From Sphingobacterium deserti (lineage in GTDB: Bacteria > Bacteroidota > Bacteroidia > Sphingobacteriales > Sphingobacteriaceae), in contig NZ_JJMU01000021.1 of the NCBI RefSeq assembly GCF_000757725.1, positions 62,001 through 126,000 on the forward strand: a stretch of 64,000 nucleotides of DNA. The letters run 5' to 3'. Of this stretch, positions 49,243 to 59,955 are shown piece after piece. Below the pieces are notes generated by a model. It was given only the letters and a program-made list of their open reading frames with translations, was not told the DNA's origin and searched no databases. The position numbers were made by a program, and so were the translations under genes. The stretch's first letter is position 1, and every line of letters begins with the position of its first letter.

Positions 49243-50774
49243 TTTATATTAACTTTTAACGATTTTAATTTTTTGGACTTTGCAAGCAGCTTTCCTTCCG
49301 CATAAACGCGTAGCCCTTTACCCTTTCCATAACGATTGCCTTTCTGATCCCAAAAGATGCTGATCAACTTCCCTTTATAAGGGATATTTTGAAGCGAAAA
49401 ATAGGACCAGCTGCCTTGCGGAATAAGTGGCTTCAGCTCAAAACCATCATTCAATAAAGGTTTAAACCCGATCAGATCCTGAATTACTGCATCGGCAAAT
49501 GTGGAGTGATTATAGAATTTACTCCGTGGATGATCACCCTTTAACCATTCTCCATTCTTTTCATCCTGATACTCGCCGATGTAGGGCTTGCCGTGCATGA
49601 CATGCGATTTTGCATACTGCTGTATTTCGTGATAAAAATCTTTTTCATCAATTCCACCTTTGTGTTTGTAGGTAGACAAGAGATTGGCCATGCCGCGTAG
49701 GGTTTGTGATGTAGCAAAAGGCCAGATGGCGCCATCCCATTCGCAGCTATGGCCGGTTCCACGTGTACGAAAACTGGGCTCGCGGCGTTCGGCCGTCGTG
49801 TGGCCCCACGGAGCTCGAAATCCCGCGGTATCGGTAACCTGCGACCACGATACGCTATATCTTTCCTCGTCAGGCACAACATTAAAATACCAAGGAATAA
49901 AACCTATCGCTTCACGCGCCGGGTGCAAACCGCCTTTCTCTAGTTTTGTTTTGAAAAATTGATCGTCCTTGTCCCAAAGTGAGTCGAGAATCAAATGCTG
50001 TAATTTATCTGCCTTTTGGTTATAGGCATCGGCTAGCTTTTTCTTGCCGGCCATCATGGCGATAGTCGAAATTGCTTTAGCGTTGCCATACATGTAACTG
50101 TTGATCGTAGGACGCATGTTCTCTTCACGACGTGCGCCAGAAACGGACTCTTCCATCCCATCTTTTACATCATGCTGCCAGAATAACCCATTAGCAAGTT
50201 GCCTTTCTTTTTCCCACACGGCGTAGTCTTTGTCTAAGGCATCTAATCGAGACAGGACATAATCCTTATCGCCGGTTACTTTATAATACGCCAATAGTGC
50301 ATCAGCTATCCACGAACTAAATTGGTGGAAACGCGGTCTGTTTTGGTCTTTATCCGCATGGTAAAACCAGAAATCGATGTATTCTTTTAAAAAATCAGTC
50401 TCGCGCAGCCAGCGACCTTCATAAACATGATGGCCAAGCGCACAACTGATCGAGTTGTATTTACCGGCATGCTTCACCGGTTCGATAAACTCTGTTACAA
50501 TCGTTCCTTCCGGCGTGCTTTTGATATGTTTCCGGAACGACCACCAGCGGAAGTAATAAATTTGTTCGATCGCCGAATCGGGGCAATCCAGCAGGGGAAT
50601 ATTTGCTGCCATCCAGGCTGCAGATTCTTTGTTTGGAATCAGGTTAATTACTGCTTCGTTGTCATCCTTATTGAACTGTGCGACGTAGCTGTTTAGCTTG
50701 CTATTTAAATCTTGTTGCGCGATGGCAAAACAAGGAATAAACAGGGATATTAAAAATAAAAGTCTTATCATCAT
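49239..50774 (-). CDS. MGH1-like (alpha/alpha)6-barrel glycoside hydrolase
   Basis: A 511-residue secreted protein (signal peptide to about 20). It looks like the (alpha/alpha)6 catalytic barrel of the trehalase/GH63/MGH1 clan: helical pairs throughout, an acidic motif KDGMEESVSG with Asp205 as a possible general acid, and HSCEWDGAIWPFATSQ with Glu345/Asp347 late in the chain. The C-terminal about 80 residues form a small beta-domain. I cannot assign a numbered family or substrate. Such proteins occur in Bacteroidota pectin and rhamnogalacturonan loci. Second gene of the operon, 13 bp after the uronidase-like gene, and overlapping the GH28 start by 4 bp. Confidence 0.7.
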   Translation of the reverse strand: MMIRLLFLISLFIPCFAIAQQDLNSKLNSYVAQFNKDDNEAVINLIPNKESAAWMAANIPLLDCPDSAIEQIYYFRWWSFRKHIKSTPEGTIVTEFIEPVKHAGKYNSISCALGHHVYEGRWLRETDFLKEYIDFWFYHADKDQNRPRFHQFSSWIADALLAYYKVTGDKDYVLSRLDALDKDYAVWEKERQLANGLFWQHDVKDGMEESVSGARREENMRPTINSYMYGNAKAISTIAMMAGKKKLADAYNQKADKLQHLILDSLWDKDDQFFKTKLEKGGLHPAREAIGFIPWYFNVVPDEERYSVSWSQVTDTAGFRAPWGHTTAERREPSFRTRGTGHSCEWDGAIWPFATSQTLRGMANLLSTYKHKGGIDEKDFYHEIQQYAKSHVMHGKPYIGEYQDEKNGEWLKGDHPRSKFYNHSTFADAVIQDLIGFKPLLNDGFELKPLIPQGSWSYFSLQNIPYKGKLISIFWDQKGNRYGKGKGLRVYAEGKLLAKSKKLKSLKVNIK

Positions 50775-50786
50775 GTTAAATAGTCA

Positions 50787-53537
50787 TTATAGTTTGGTTT
50801 CTCCAAAATAGCCAAATAAATCGTCCACGTCGTCCCCTTGGTTATCAACATCCGCATTGTATGGATGCAGCAATTCGCTATCTTTTACAAACCCAAGTAT
50901 GATTGCCTCACCTTTAGGTAGTTTCAATTCATTTTTCCCGGCAGCGAAGGAATAGGTATGTACGTCAATCATCGGCATATACTGCACACGCAAAGCGTTT
51001 CGCACCTTGGTATCCGCTTGTCCGTAGTCATTTGCAGTGGCATCTATCTCCAGCACAGGCTTAGGTGCAAATACTTTATCGCTGCTGTTAAAGTAGCCCA
51101 CAAGTACTTTGACGGGGGCGGCCGCTTCGAAATGCAAGGACGTGCCTTCCAGCTTTTGCTTAGCGGCATCGACCATTACTGCTTGCAATCCTTCAAACTC
51201 GGGCGGCAAATGTGTAACAACGAGCTCTTGATCTAGGTATAAGTTTGCACCTTTTTTTAACGGTACTAAACGCGTCTCATCAGCTAGTTCAACAGATGCT
51301 GCGGACAAGGTCTCTCTTCCTTTTTCTGCACCTGCGCCATGTGTTTCCAAAGAATCGATAGCCTGCTTAAAGTTAGCAAGTTCCGTTTCAAACACAGGTA
51401 GCATTTCTGTCCAGTGCTTGAATGTCGCATCCACACCACGCATCGGAATCTTACGTTGTTTGGTTTGCATACTGTTTGCATACAGGTAGCTATCAGCAGT
51501 TAACTGCGTCAGCGTCTTGTAAGCATCCACGCTTTTTGCCAAATCTGGTAAGGCATGTTTCAACGATTGCACATCTTTCGTATACTTATACTGCAAGACC
51601 TGCACCGCCGCTTTTACTTTAAAACTATAGTGTTTAGCGAGTGCCTCATGGATATATACATCATTAATCAGTCTGCGCAATTCATCTGGTTGTTTGCTCC
51701 CCACTTGCAGCTTTTGTATTTTCGAAACAGCACGCTCAGCATGTGCCACAATTTCATCGGCCACTTGAATAGGCGTCTCCCCAATATGCTGCTCACCTTT
51801 GAATTTCTTCTCGGCATAGTCGATGATCATCTCACCTTCCGGAGCTTCAGATTCATATAAAAGCGTAAATAAACCATACCTATATGGATTGATTAGCTGC
51901 GTCATTAACATGCCTAGCGAAGAGGTCTGCCGATTCCCATCCGTAATCCCAAAACGGCGCAAAATTTTCGGAGAAATCTCGCCCACTTCATTTAAAGCGG
52001 TCAACAATGCCGTGGCGCCTTCTTCAGTTATCCCATAATGATCAATAAGCGCATTGCGCCAGTATCTTCGATCTTCTTCTTCATTGGGGGCCGCCTTCCA
52101 AGCATAACGGGCCCAGGCTTTGTACCACATCCAATCTCTATCGACCTGTAATAAACGTTCTTCCGCTTTATCAGCCGTGTAGGGCCAATCCCAGTAGGAT
52201 GCTTGCGGGTAGATATGTATCCCATTCGATAGATGAACATCATGCATCGCTTTTACTGATTGCTTTATAAAGTCGGGCGCAGCGTAGCGAAACGGCTCTA
52301 GGTTAGCCAAAATATGGACGTTTTGAATATGTACGGTACCTATTTTTCCTAAACGCTGATGCAACTCAGCCCATTTCCCACGCGGCGTATACGTCGTAAG
52401 TGCCTCGCCATTATATTTGGCCATCGTGTAGAGGTTTTTATAGATAGGTAGCGCTTCTTTCATGACGGCCGGAGCATCCGTATCATGTGCTCGCAAGATC
52501 ACTGGCGGTTCTACCGTACTGCTGATGGCGTGCAGGCCATCTTTCACGCCTGGCAAAATAGTCTTGGTAAACCAATTGATATCGTCTTGGCCGACACCCT
52601 CCATAGCCTCTCCTAAGGTGATTAAAAGACCCACATTCGGATATTTCTCTACGAAGGCAGCAATAGATTTCCGGGTATAGTCTTCGATAAGCGGTGTGAT
52701 AACGCGGTTTCTCTCTTGTGTTTTTAAACCATGCTTATCTGCAAAGGGCTTGGGCAATATAATATTGTAAAACATCTGTATCACCCATATCCCGCGTTTG
52801 TTTGCTTCCTCCGTAAGAAACTTATACATGCGCTCATTCTTTGCAAAAGTGGCATCGTCTACCTCCAGCGCATATGGATAATCTTTCAGCTTCACGAGTG
52901 ATGAAAAAGGATGGCCGTTCCATAAGTATAAGGTATTGTAACGGTTTTCGACAAGCATATCCAGGTAGTCCAGCCACAACTGCTGATCGTAAAACCAGGG
53001 GAATAGTTCCTCTGTGTATGGATATTCGTATACATCTCTACCGGGAAGATATTCTGTTTTTTGCATCCCGATACTGGTACCTCGAAGTACCATCTCTGGC
53101 GCATCAACCGTGGAAACAGCTTTCCCAGCGAAGTTGGCATGACGAATGGCCTCTTCGCACCCGTAAAGCAACCCCGTCTCATCGGCACCGATAACGACAA
53201 GCGGCGCATTTTTATCTTTTTTATAAAGCAGGAAAGATTCGTTTTTTGTTAAGGACGATAACAGTGTAGCGGGCACTAATTTACTCCAGTTGTTAGATCC
53301 CTTCACGCCAACAATAACAGCATCTTTTCTTATTTTTTTATCCGTTAGCGCAAAGCTCTTTGTCGCCCTATTTTTTCCGGACGAAGCCAATCGGTCAACG
53401 GCGTAAAGAAACCGCTCTTCATTCTTCACACCATCCTTCACAAACAAAACTTGAGCAATGGCAGACATGGAGCCACTTAGACTAAGTAGCCCCCAAATCA
53501 ATAGTAATATAAATGATCTTTTATGTTGAAACACCAT
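50787..53537 (-). CDS. Alpha-uronidase-like glycoside hydrolase (GH67/GH115-like fold; possible alpha-galacturonidase)
   Basis: A 916-residue secreted enzyme (signal peptide to about 28). The N-terminal about 100 residues resemble the GH67-N domain (VVIGADETGLLYGCEEAIRHA), which precedes TIM barrels in several hexosaminidase- and uronidase-type families. The barrel (about 140-480) contains YDQQLWLDYLDMLVENRYN, LYLWNGHPFSS and LLITLGEAMEGVGQDD, where the glutamate is a candidate catalytic residue. Helical and beta-domains follow to the end. The layout agrees with alpha-uronidases, and a galacturonidase acting on rhamnogalacturonan side chains would suit the locus, but specificity is inferred. 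First gene of the operon; promoter site D lies about 110 bp upstream. Confidence 0.68.
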   Translation of the reverse strand: MVFQHKRSFILLLIWGLLSLSGSMSAIAQVLFVKDGVKNEERFLYAVDRLASSGKNRATKSFALTDKKIRKDAVIVGVKGSNNWSKLVPATLLSSLTKNESFLLYKKDKNAPLVVIGADETGLLYGCEEAIRHANFAGKAVSTVDAPEMVLRGTSIGMQKTEYLPGRDVYEYPYTEELFPWFYDQQLWLDYLDMLVENRYNTLYLWNGHPFSSLVKLKDYPYALEVDDATFAKNERMYKFLTEEANKRGIWVIQMFYNIILPKPFADKHGLKTQERNRVITPLIEDYTRKSIAAFVEKYPNVGLLITLGEAMEGVGQDDINWFTKTILPGVKDGLHAISSTVEPPVILRAHDTDAPAVMKEALPIYKNLYTMAKYNGEALTTYTPRGKWAELHQRLGKIGTVHIQNVHILANLEPFRYAAPDFIKQSVKAMHDVHLSNGIHIYPQASYWDWPYTADKAEERLLQVDRDWMWYKAWARYAWKAAPNEEEDRRYWRNALIDHYGITEEGATALLTALNEVGEISPKILRRFGITDGNRQTSSLGMLMTQLINPYRYGLFTLLYESEAPEGEMIIDYAEKKFKGEQHIGETPIQVADEIVAHAERAVSKIQKLQVGSKQPDELRRLINDVYIHEALAKHYSFKVKAAVQVLQYKYTKDVQSLKHALPDLAKSVDAYKTLTQLTADSYLYANSMQTKQRKIPMRGVDATFKHWTEMLPVFETELANFKQAIDSLETHGAGAEKGRETLSAASVELADETRLVPLKKGANLYLDQELVVTHLPPEFEGLQAVMVDAAKQKLEGTSLHFEAAAPVKVLVGYFNSSDKVFAPKPVLEIDATANDYGQADTKVRNALRVQYMPMIDVHTYSFAAGKNELKLPKGEAIILGFVKDSELLHPYNADVDNQGDDVDDLFGYFGETKL

Positions 53538-53923
53538 AATCTCTCTTTAATCTCAAAATGCATAGGGAGCCGCTTTTGACACACGTGCAGAAACGACCAT
53601 TTCATGACTAAACGATATCTGTGTGAACACCCATGCTTATAATGGTTTTCAAAAAAACGATTTTATTGTCCGACATTCCTCTGTATAATTATCTACTTAT
53701 TACAATATGTTATCATCCGAACGATTATGACGTAATAAAATCGTTATAATCCTGTCAAAATGATACAATAATGGGCTCGCCGTAGCGGATGTCAACACGG
53801 TTAAAATGATATTTTTTTGCAATTCCGTTATTTATTTTTCAATTTTAGCCATTCGTGGTTCAACAATAATTTTAAATTTATGGTGTTATAAATAAGATAC
53901 ACCATGCTAATTACATCAAATTT
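53538..53923. other. 386-bp divergent intergenic region
   Basis: Holds promoter site D (53650-53715) for the minus-strand operon. The rest (53716-53923), upstream of the plus-strand gene at 53924, is very AT-rich. I see no clear plus-strand promoter or RNA gene in it. Confidence 0.6.
53650..53715 (-). promoter_or_regulatory. PUL promoter with direct-repeat operator (site D) for the 53537-41386 operon
   Basis: CAAAAAAA at 53650-53657 (TTTTTTTG on the transcribed strand). The operator at 53688-53715 has ATTATC at 53688 and GTTATC at 53709, 21 bp apart, then A. Spacing to the minus-7 element is again 38 bp. Predicted start near 53643, giving a leader of about 105 bases. Confidence 0.76.
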
Positions 53924-54520
53924 ATGTTAAAACAACTCTTGCTAATCGCTATTACCGTATGTTCACTTTCTGCATTAGGACAAACGAAGCCTATGCTTCC
54001 ATACGCGATCCAGAAAGGCTCATTAAGCGAACAATTCACGAATTTGAGCAACCTGTCCAAGTCACAGAGTGCTGACTTCAAAATTATTCGTAAAACAAAC
54101 CTGGAGATTGTACGCAGGAATGTGTTAGACTCTATATCGGTTTACCAGAAAGAGATTTCAACTTTAAAGGCCAATTCTTCTTCATCGGTAACAACGGTAA
54201 AAAATTTAAAGGACTCCGTGACTACCCTTGATACACAGTTGCAAGCGGAAAGGCAAAAAACGGATAGCATTTCTTTCTTAGGAATCGATTTTGCTAAAGG
54301 AACCTACCACACGGTTGTTTGGACGGTCATTGTCGTTTTGGCCATCGCATTTATGGCGACGTTAGGCTCATTCAGAAAAGCAAAGGTTGATACGAACGAG
54401 CATAAAAAAACAACGGAAGAACTCCAAGAAGAATTACAAACGCTACGTAAGAAGTCTATGGAGAAAGAGCAGATCCTCAAAAGGCAGTTGCTGGATGAGC
54501 AAATGAAAAGAAACTCGTAA
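53924..54520 (+). CDS. Small membrane-anchored coiled-coil protein, function unknown
   Basis: A 198-residue protein. An N-terminal signal-like segment (MLKQLLLIAITVCSLSALGQ) is followed by an exported region (about 20-125) with coiled-coil stretches around ISTLKANSSSSVTTVKNLKD and LDTQLQAERQKTDS. A single membrane segment (about 129-147, VVWTVIVVLAIAFMATLG) follows, then a charged cytoplasmic coiled coil (about 155-198, TTEELQEELQTLRKKSMEKE). I do not recognise a family. It is separated from the pectin operon by a divergent promoter region and ends at a shared terminator. It is not obviously part of carbohydrate metabolism. Confidence 0.75.
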   Translation: MLKQLLLIAITVCSLSALGQTKPMLPYAIQKGSLSEQFTNLSNLSKSQSADFKIIRKTNLEIVRRNVLDSISVYQKEISTLKANSSSSVTTVKNLKDSVTTLDTQLQAERQKTDSISFLGIDFAKGTYHTVVWTVIVVLAIAFMATLGSFRKAKVDTNEHKKTTEELQEELQTLRKKSMEKEQILKRQLLDEQMKRNS

Positions 54521-54537
54521 ACCATATCATAAAAAAC

Positions 54538-54573
54538 AGAGGTTTGCGCAGTTCACTACTGCTGCAAACCTCT
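54538..54573. terminator. Bidirectional terminator between convergent genes
   Basis: AGAGGTTTGC (54538-54547) pairs perfectly with GCAAACCTCT (54564-54573). T-rich sequence follows on the plus strand and a six-T run on the minus strand. It serves both the coiled-coil gene and the minus-strand M14 gene, whose stop is at 54579. Confidence 0.93.
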
Positions 54574-54578
54574 TTTAT

Positions 54579-56363
54579 TTATTTCTCTGTAAGCAGCTTT
54601 TCCAAAAGGCCTCCCTTCTCACTATCCACAATAAGCTTTGCCTTATCAGGCTTCCCTTTCACGATCCACCGCACCCTAACCTCACTCATTCCTTCGATAT
54701 TGGGTATCTCAATTTGATGGGGCTTGTATTTTTGTTCTGACGTGACATTGAAATCACGGTCTAAAACCTGCAAGCCTGTAATCACTTCGGCGCCTTCTAA
54801 GCGGATATGATCCGGGCGTTCTATCTTATACTTCACGTCGTGATCGGAATGTGTAGGAATAATCCTGCCATTCCAAACAGTAGCATTTACCTCGTAAAGG
54901 TTTCCACCTAAGGGTTTCACTTCCGTATCCAACACTTCTAATTTCGGTGTATGGTGGGCATGGTAAATGGTAAATGCGGCGTTTCGGTGTGCATCTTCAA
55001 GCAGCAGAAAGCCAGGGTGATTTCTGGTGTAGTTTTTCTTTGCGCCACCAATTTCAATCTTGCCAAATTGCGGATGGTCGTATTCCTTCCAGGGAACATA
55101 CGCATCCCCGAAAAGCAGAAGCTTATCAAATTCATAGTATTCATCGCTTTGCCGTAAACCTTGCCCTGCCTTTTCATTGAACAGCTTATAGGTCGTCATC
55201 AATTCATTGGAAAACGTAAAAACGCCCCGTGCAAGTGTTATGAAATCAATCTCCCCGCCAAAAACGGTATAGAGATCTTTATGAATAACAATGTAATTAT
55301 ACCCCGGAAGCATGCGTTCGCCGGTTTTCCCTAACGCATCATATACCTGAACATCTTTTCGCGAGTAGTATTTTTCATCTTGTGCGGCACCGGGTCCACG
55401 CAAAATCATCCCGCCGTAGTTATGGTACGATTGTGCGCCTGCAATATTTTTATGGCTATAGAAAAACTGCTTGACTGCTTTAGTTTCCGGCAATGTGCCC
55501 GGGTAATACAGCGCACCATTTTGCACGTAGTTCGGCTGCCAATTCCACCCCCAGTCTCTGTTTGGATCATAGGTTCCCGTAATATCCTCATTCACCAAAC
55601 CATCGCCATCGTTATCAATTCCCTCAAAACCCAGCATTTCGTATTCGCCGACCTCACCCGGTTTCACAATCAGCATCCTATTCGGATTCTCCGGATCGGC
55701 TTTGTAACGGCCCGTTTTAGATTTTCTGCGCATCATGACGATGTGCCCATCGCCATCCAAGTCGTCATACAGGTCCTCCGCTATGGCGCCATCGCCGTCA
55801 TTATCGAAAGGTCGTCTTCCAGTGCGTGACGAATGCATGGTATTAGGCTCATGAATAAAGTAATCTCGCGAATCGGGGTTAATCGTAGGGGCAATATAAA
55901 ACACTTTGTCTTGCAACAATTCCTGTATAAAAGCTACACTGGAAAAGTTCTCCGCTAGATACCAAGCCGTGTACATTGCAATCTCTGAACCCTGAAGTTC
56001 GTTGGCATGTATATTACCGTCGATCCACATTCCGGGCTTCCTATCCGTCTTTCCCTTGGAAAAATCCGAAACCGTAAGCACCAGCATATCGCGCCCTTCA
56101 TAGGATTTACCAATAGATTCATACCGAACAAGATTAGGGTAGGCATTTTGCAGATCTTTGCAAAATTGTTCAATCTGCTTGTTATCATGATACCGACTCC
56201 AGTTCATGGGCACTTTTGGGTTCGAAGGCGAGCCTATGGCCCGTAATCCTGCGATTTCAACGGCTCCCTTGCGGTCGTCGGTCTGTCCAAAAATCATAAA
56301 CGGCAGTGTGAAGCCTATAAATAGGGGCAATATTAAACGGTGTAATTTCATCTTAATCAGCAT
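54579..56363 (-). CDS. M14-family zinc carboxypeptidase, probably active
   Basis: A 594-residue exported peptidase. The better signal peptide starts at the internal ATG at 56351 (MKLHRLILPLFIG); the longest reading adds four residues. Zinc and catalytic residues of M14 are present (numbered from 56363): His119 and Glu122 in HANELQG, His314 in SYHNYGG, Arg269 in DPNRDWGW as probable substrate contact, and Glu387 in FTFSNELMTT as the general base. Two acidic loops (about 187-207, DNDGDGAIAEDLYDDLDGDG, and about 250-260) look calcium-binding and are an insertion seen in Bacteroidota M14 proteins. A C-terminal beta-sandwich follows (about 470-594). It directly follows an M14 homologue in a two-gene unit. 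Confidence 0.88.
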   Translation of the reverse strand: MLIKMKLHRLILPLFIGFTLPFMIFGQTDDRKGAVEIAGLRAIGSPSNPKVPMNWSRYHDNKQIEQFCKDLQNAYPNLVRYESIGKSYEGRDMLVLTVSDFSKGKTDRKPGMWIDGNIHANELQGSEIAMYTAWYLAENFSSVAFIQELLQDKVFYIAPTINPDSRDYFIHEPNTMHSSRTGRRPFDNDGDGAIAEDLYDDLDGDGHIVMMRRKSKTGRYKADPENPNRMLIVKPGEVGEYEMLGFEGIDNDGDGLVNEDITGTYDPNRDWGWNWQPNYVQNGALYYPGTLPETKAVKQFFYSHKNIAGAQSYHNYGGMILRGPGAAQDEKYYSRKDVQVYDALGKTGERMLPGYNYIVIHKDLYTVFGGEIDFITLARGVFTFSNELMTTYKLFNEKAGQGLRQSDEYYEFDKLLLFGDAYVPWKEYDHPQFGKIEIGGAKKNYTRNHPGFLLLEDAHRNAAFTIYHAHHTPKLEVLDTEVKPLGGNLYEVNATVWNGRIIPTHSDHDVKYKIERPDHIRLEGAEVITGLQVLDRDFNVTSEQKYKPHQIEIPNIEGMSEVRVRWIVKGKPDKAKLIVDSEKGGLLEKLLTEK

Positions 56364-57977
56364 TTATAACGTAACTTTAATAGTATTCTCTCCTCCTGTA
56401 GGGCAGCCGGCCGTAATCTCAACCGTTCCTTTTCCTTGAATAAGCCAGGAGACATGCTGCACTTTTCCTGCATGAAGCGTAGGGGAAAGTTGTAAGCGCT
56501 TACCTGATAAAAATTTCTGATTTTTCTGCAGCTCACAAACCGTCTTCATCTTTGAAACATGTTTTATTTTATCGGCAATTTCCGGGTAGGTAGGCATCAG
56601 CCCGGTATTGACGATGCGCAGGTCCACCCGGAAAATATTATCGCCTAGTGCTGTTACCACGGGTTCTGGGAATTCCAGCTTAGGCATGCTGTTTAACAAC
56701 GCCACAATAAATGCCGTATGTGCTTCATTATTTTTAGTTAAAAATGCTAGGGGAGGATTGTTCTTAAAAACGTCGACTACTCCCCCCACCTCAACTTCCT
56801 GATTAGGAAAATCCGGATGATTTACTTTGGTCCAAGGCAACACAGCGCCAGATACGTTGTTGACGGTAGCCCATTGTAAAAACGCATCAGCAGCTGGTGT
56901 TTTCCTGGCCTTATCACTCTGCCCGCTCGAGTCTGCAACGGAAGGCCACCATACCGGCGTAGAAAAGCTGTATTTGCCCATGTGGTAATAGGCGGCATTC
57001 GAAAAATGCCCCGCCTGAATGCTTTCCTTCGGTGCGGCACCTAAGCTAGCTGTATTATTTGAATAAAGACCGCTTACATAAGTTGAAACGGCGGCATCAT
57101 TTTCGAGCCATGAGCCTATGATGCGGTCATTCGCTTTTCCTTGCTCAAACTTCTCTGGCTCGTGCAGGTTATTCCCAAAGCCATAGTGCACGACAGTAGC
57201 AATCTGCGGGTTGTCGAAAATTAAGTCGACTATGGCTCGGGTCTCGGGTTCAGAAGCTGCGTAATCGCCGCTTTCAGGTGTAAAGGCCGGGTAATTAAAT
57301 GTAAAATTACGATTGATATTCACGCCGCCCTCACCGTCTTCACCAAATAGGCCGTCTTTATCGCTGTCCATTCCCTCCACATATAAATCGTACATGCCGC
57401 GCTCCCCTTTTTGTGGGTCTGCTTCAATCAGATAATTGGCGTATTCCTTATGCGTAACATATTTACCACCGATCGATCGAACGCGCATTTGCGAGATGAG
57501 GCCATCTTTATTGAGGTCTTCGGACGGGTCTTCGTTTAAACGGCCATCACGATCATTATCAATAGCACGCCCATTTCCAGAAAGCCAAACAGCTGAGGAA
57601 ATATTTCGTTTATAAGCATCTGGATTTAGCATAGGTACAATCCAGATAGCATGATCTTGCAATAGCCTCGATAACGAATCTTTAGGCAAGTCGCCTATAC
57701 GCTTAGCCAGCGCAACAGCACTCAATATCCCGGCAGGATGCCGGCCGTCAATACCCGCTACGATAAGTAAGGTAGGCTTCGGCTTTTGCGACTGCTGGAT
57801 TTTGATGATCGGGATATTTTCTCCGCCATAACTTTTACCAATAGCTGCGGATCCTGATCCAAATTGCTGCGCTAGACTATTGATCTGGCTGCTGAGTTGC
57901 GGATAAGTGGGGTAGTCTAGCTGTGACCAACCCAGAAAAGGAAAAAAAACGAGAATGGCGAAAATGCGTATCTTCAT
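56364..57977 (-). CDS. M14-like peptidase homologue lacking the zinc-ligand glutamate
   Basis: A 537-residue exported protein (signal peptide to about 19) with the M14 carboxypeptidase fold. The first zinc motif HxxE reads HPAG (His80, Gly83) in AGIDGRHPAGILS, so the glutamate ligand is missing. Arg223 in INRNFTFNYP and His264 in VVHYGFGNN are kept. Acidic loops at about 138-160 and 203-214 parallel those of the neighbour, and a C-terminal beta-sandwich is present. It may be a non-catalytic partner of the adjacent active-looking M14 protein, or use a changed metal site. First gene of a two-gene unit; the stop abuts the next start. Confidence 0.85.
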   Translation of the reverse strand: MKIRIFAILVFFPFLGWSQLDYPTYPQLSSQINSLAQQFGSGSAAIGKSYGGENIPIIKIQQSQKPKPTLLIVAGIDGRHPAGILSAVALAKRIGDLPKDSLSRLLQDHAIWIVPMLNPDAYKRNISSAVWLSGNGRAIDNDRDGRLNEDPSEDLNKDGLISQMRVRSIGGKYVTHKEYANYLIEADPQKGERGMYDLYVEGMDSDKDGLFGEDGEGGVNINRNFTFNYPAFTPESGDYAASEPETRAIVDLIFDNPQIATVVHYGFGNNLHEPEKFEQGKANDRIIGSWLENDAAVSTYVSGLYSNNTASLGAAPKESIQAGHFSNAAYYHMGKYSFSTPVWWPSVADSSGQSDKARKTPAADAFLQWATVNNVSGAVLPWTKVNHPDFPNQEVEVGGVVDVFKNNPPLAFLTKNNEAHTAFIVALLNSMPKLEFPEPVVTALGDNIFRVDLRIVNTGLMPTYPEIADKIKHVSKMKTVCELQKNQKFLSGKRLQLSPTLHAGKVQHVSWLIQGKGTVEITAGCPTGGENTIKVTL

Positions 57978-58220
57978 AAATGGAGGTATAAAAATAATGT
58001 CGACTAGAAATCAGCCCTAATCTAAGCAATGCATGCCGAAAGTCATCGCAGGAATAGTAAAATTTCTTCTACAAAGACAAGCCGTGTTTCGCATACTTCT
58101 CCGTTTTCAAAATTCTACAGCAGATGCTAAATCGATAGTTCAAGCATTTCCATCATTATTGAAAACATTCTCATTAAAGCCCTTTACATTTCAGGTACAG
58201 TTCACGCAGCACACAGAAAA

Positions 58221-58241
58221 AAGAGCGGATTGATCGCTCTT
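58221..58241 (-). terminator. Short terminator hairpin with T-run on the minus strand
   Basis: AAGAGCG (58221-58227) pairs with CGCTCTT (58235-58241), with a seven-base loop. Read on the minus strand it is followed by TTTTTTCTG, so it is oriented to stop a minus-strand transcript. No annotated minus-strand gene ends here. Confidence 0.65.
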
Positions 58242-58274
58242 CTATATAAAAATAAAATTATTATCACTAAGCGT

Positions 58275-58305
58275 TTTGCATTTAAGGAGATATAGCTTAT
58301 TTTTG
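58275..58305 (+). promoter_or_regulatory. Constitutive-type promoter for atpD-atpC
   Basis: TTTG at 58275-58278, 19 bases, then TATTTTTG at 58298-58305. This matches the Bacteroidota consensus TTTG-N19-TAnnTTTG exactly. Predicted transcription start near 58312, about 60 bases upstream of the atpD ATG. Confidence 0.75.
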
Positions 58306-58355
58306 CCTTCCAAAATCTAGGTGTGAAAATACACTTGTTTTAAATTGATTAATAA

Positions 58356-59876
<1,521 letters not shown>

Positions 59877-59892
59877 AAGTATAGTGTATAGG

Positions 59893-59926
59893 GTATTGAG
59901 TAGTGTGAAATTCCATTACTCAATAC
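59893..59926 (+). repeat. Hairpin between atpD and atpC
   Basis: GTATTGAGTA (59893-59902) pairs perfectly with TACTCAATAC (59917-59926). Flanking AGTGT and ACACT words extend the symmetry, so the whole 79-bp gap is built of short related repeats. There is no T-run, so termination is unlikely; an mRNA processing or stability element is possible. Confidence 0.6.
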
Positions 59927-59955
59927 GCATTACACACTACGCAATACATCACTAA

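Noticed and set aside
58033..58233. 66-codon plus-strand reading frame between the M14 genes and atpD
   Set aside because: No recognisable domain, and it runs into the hairpin at 58221-58241.
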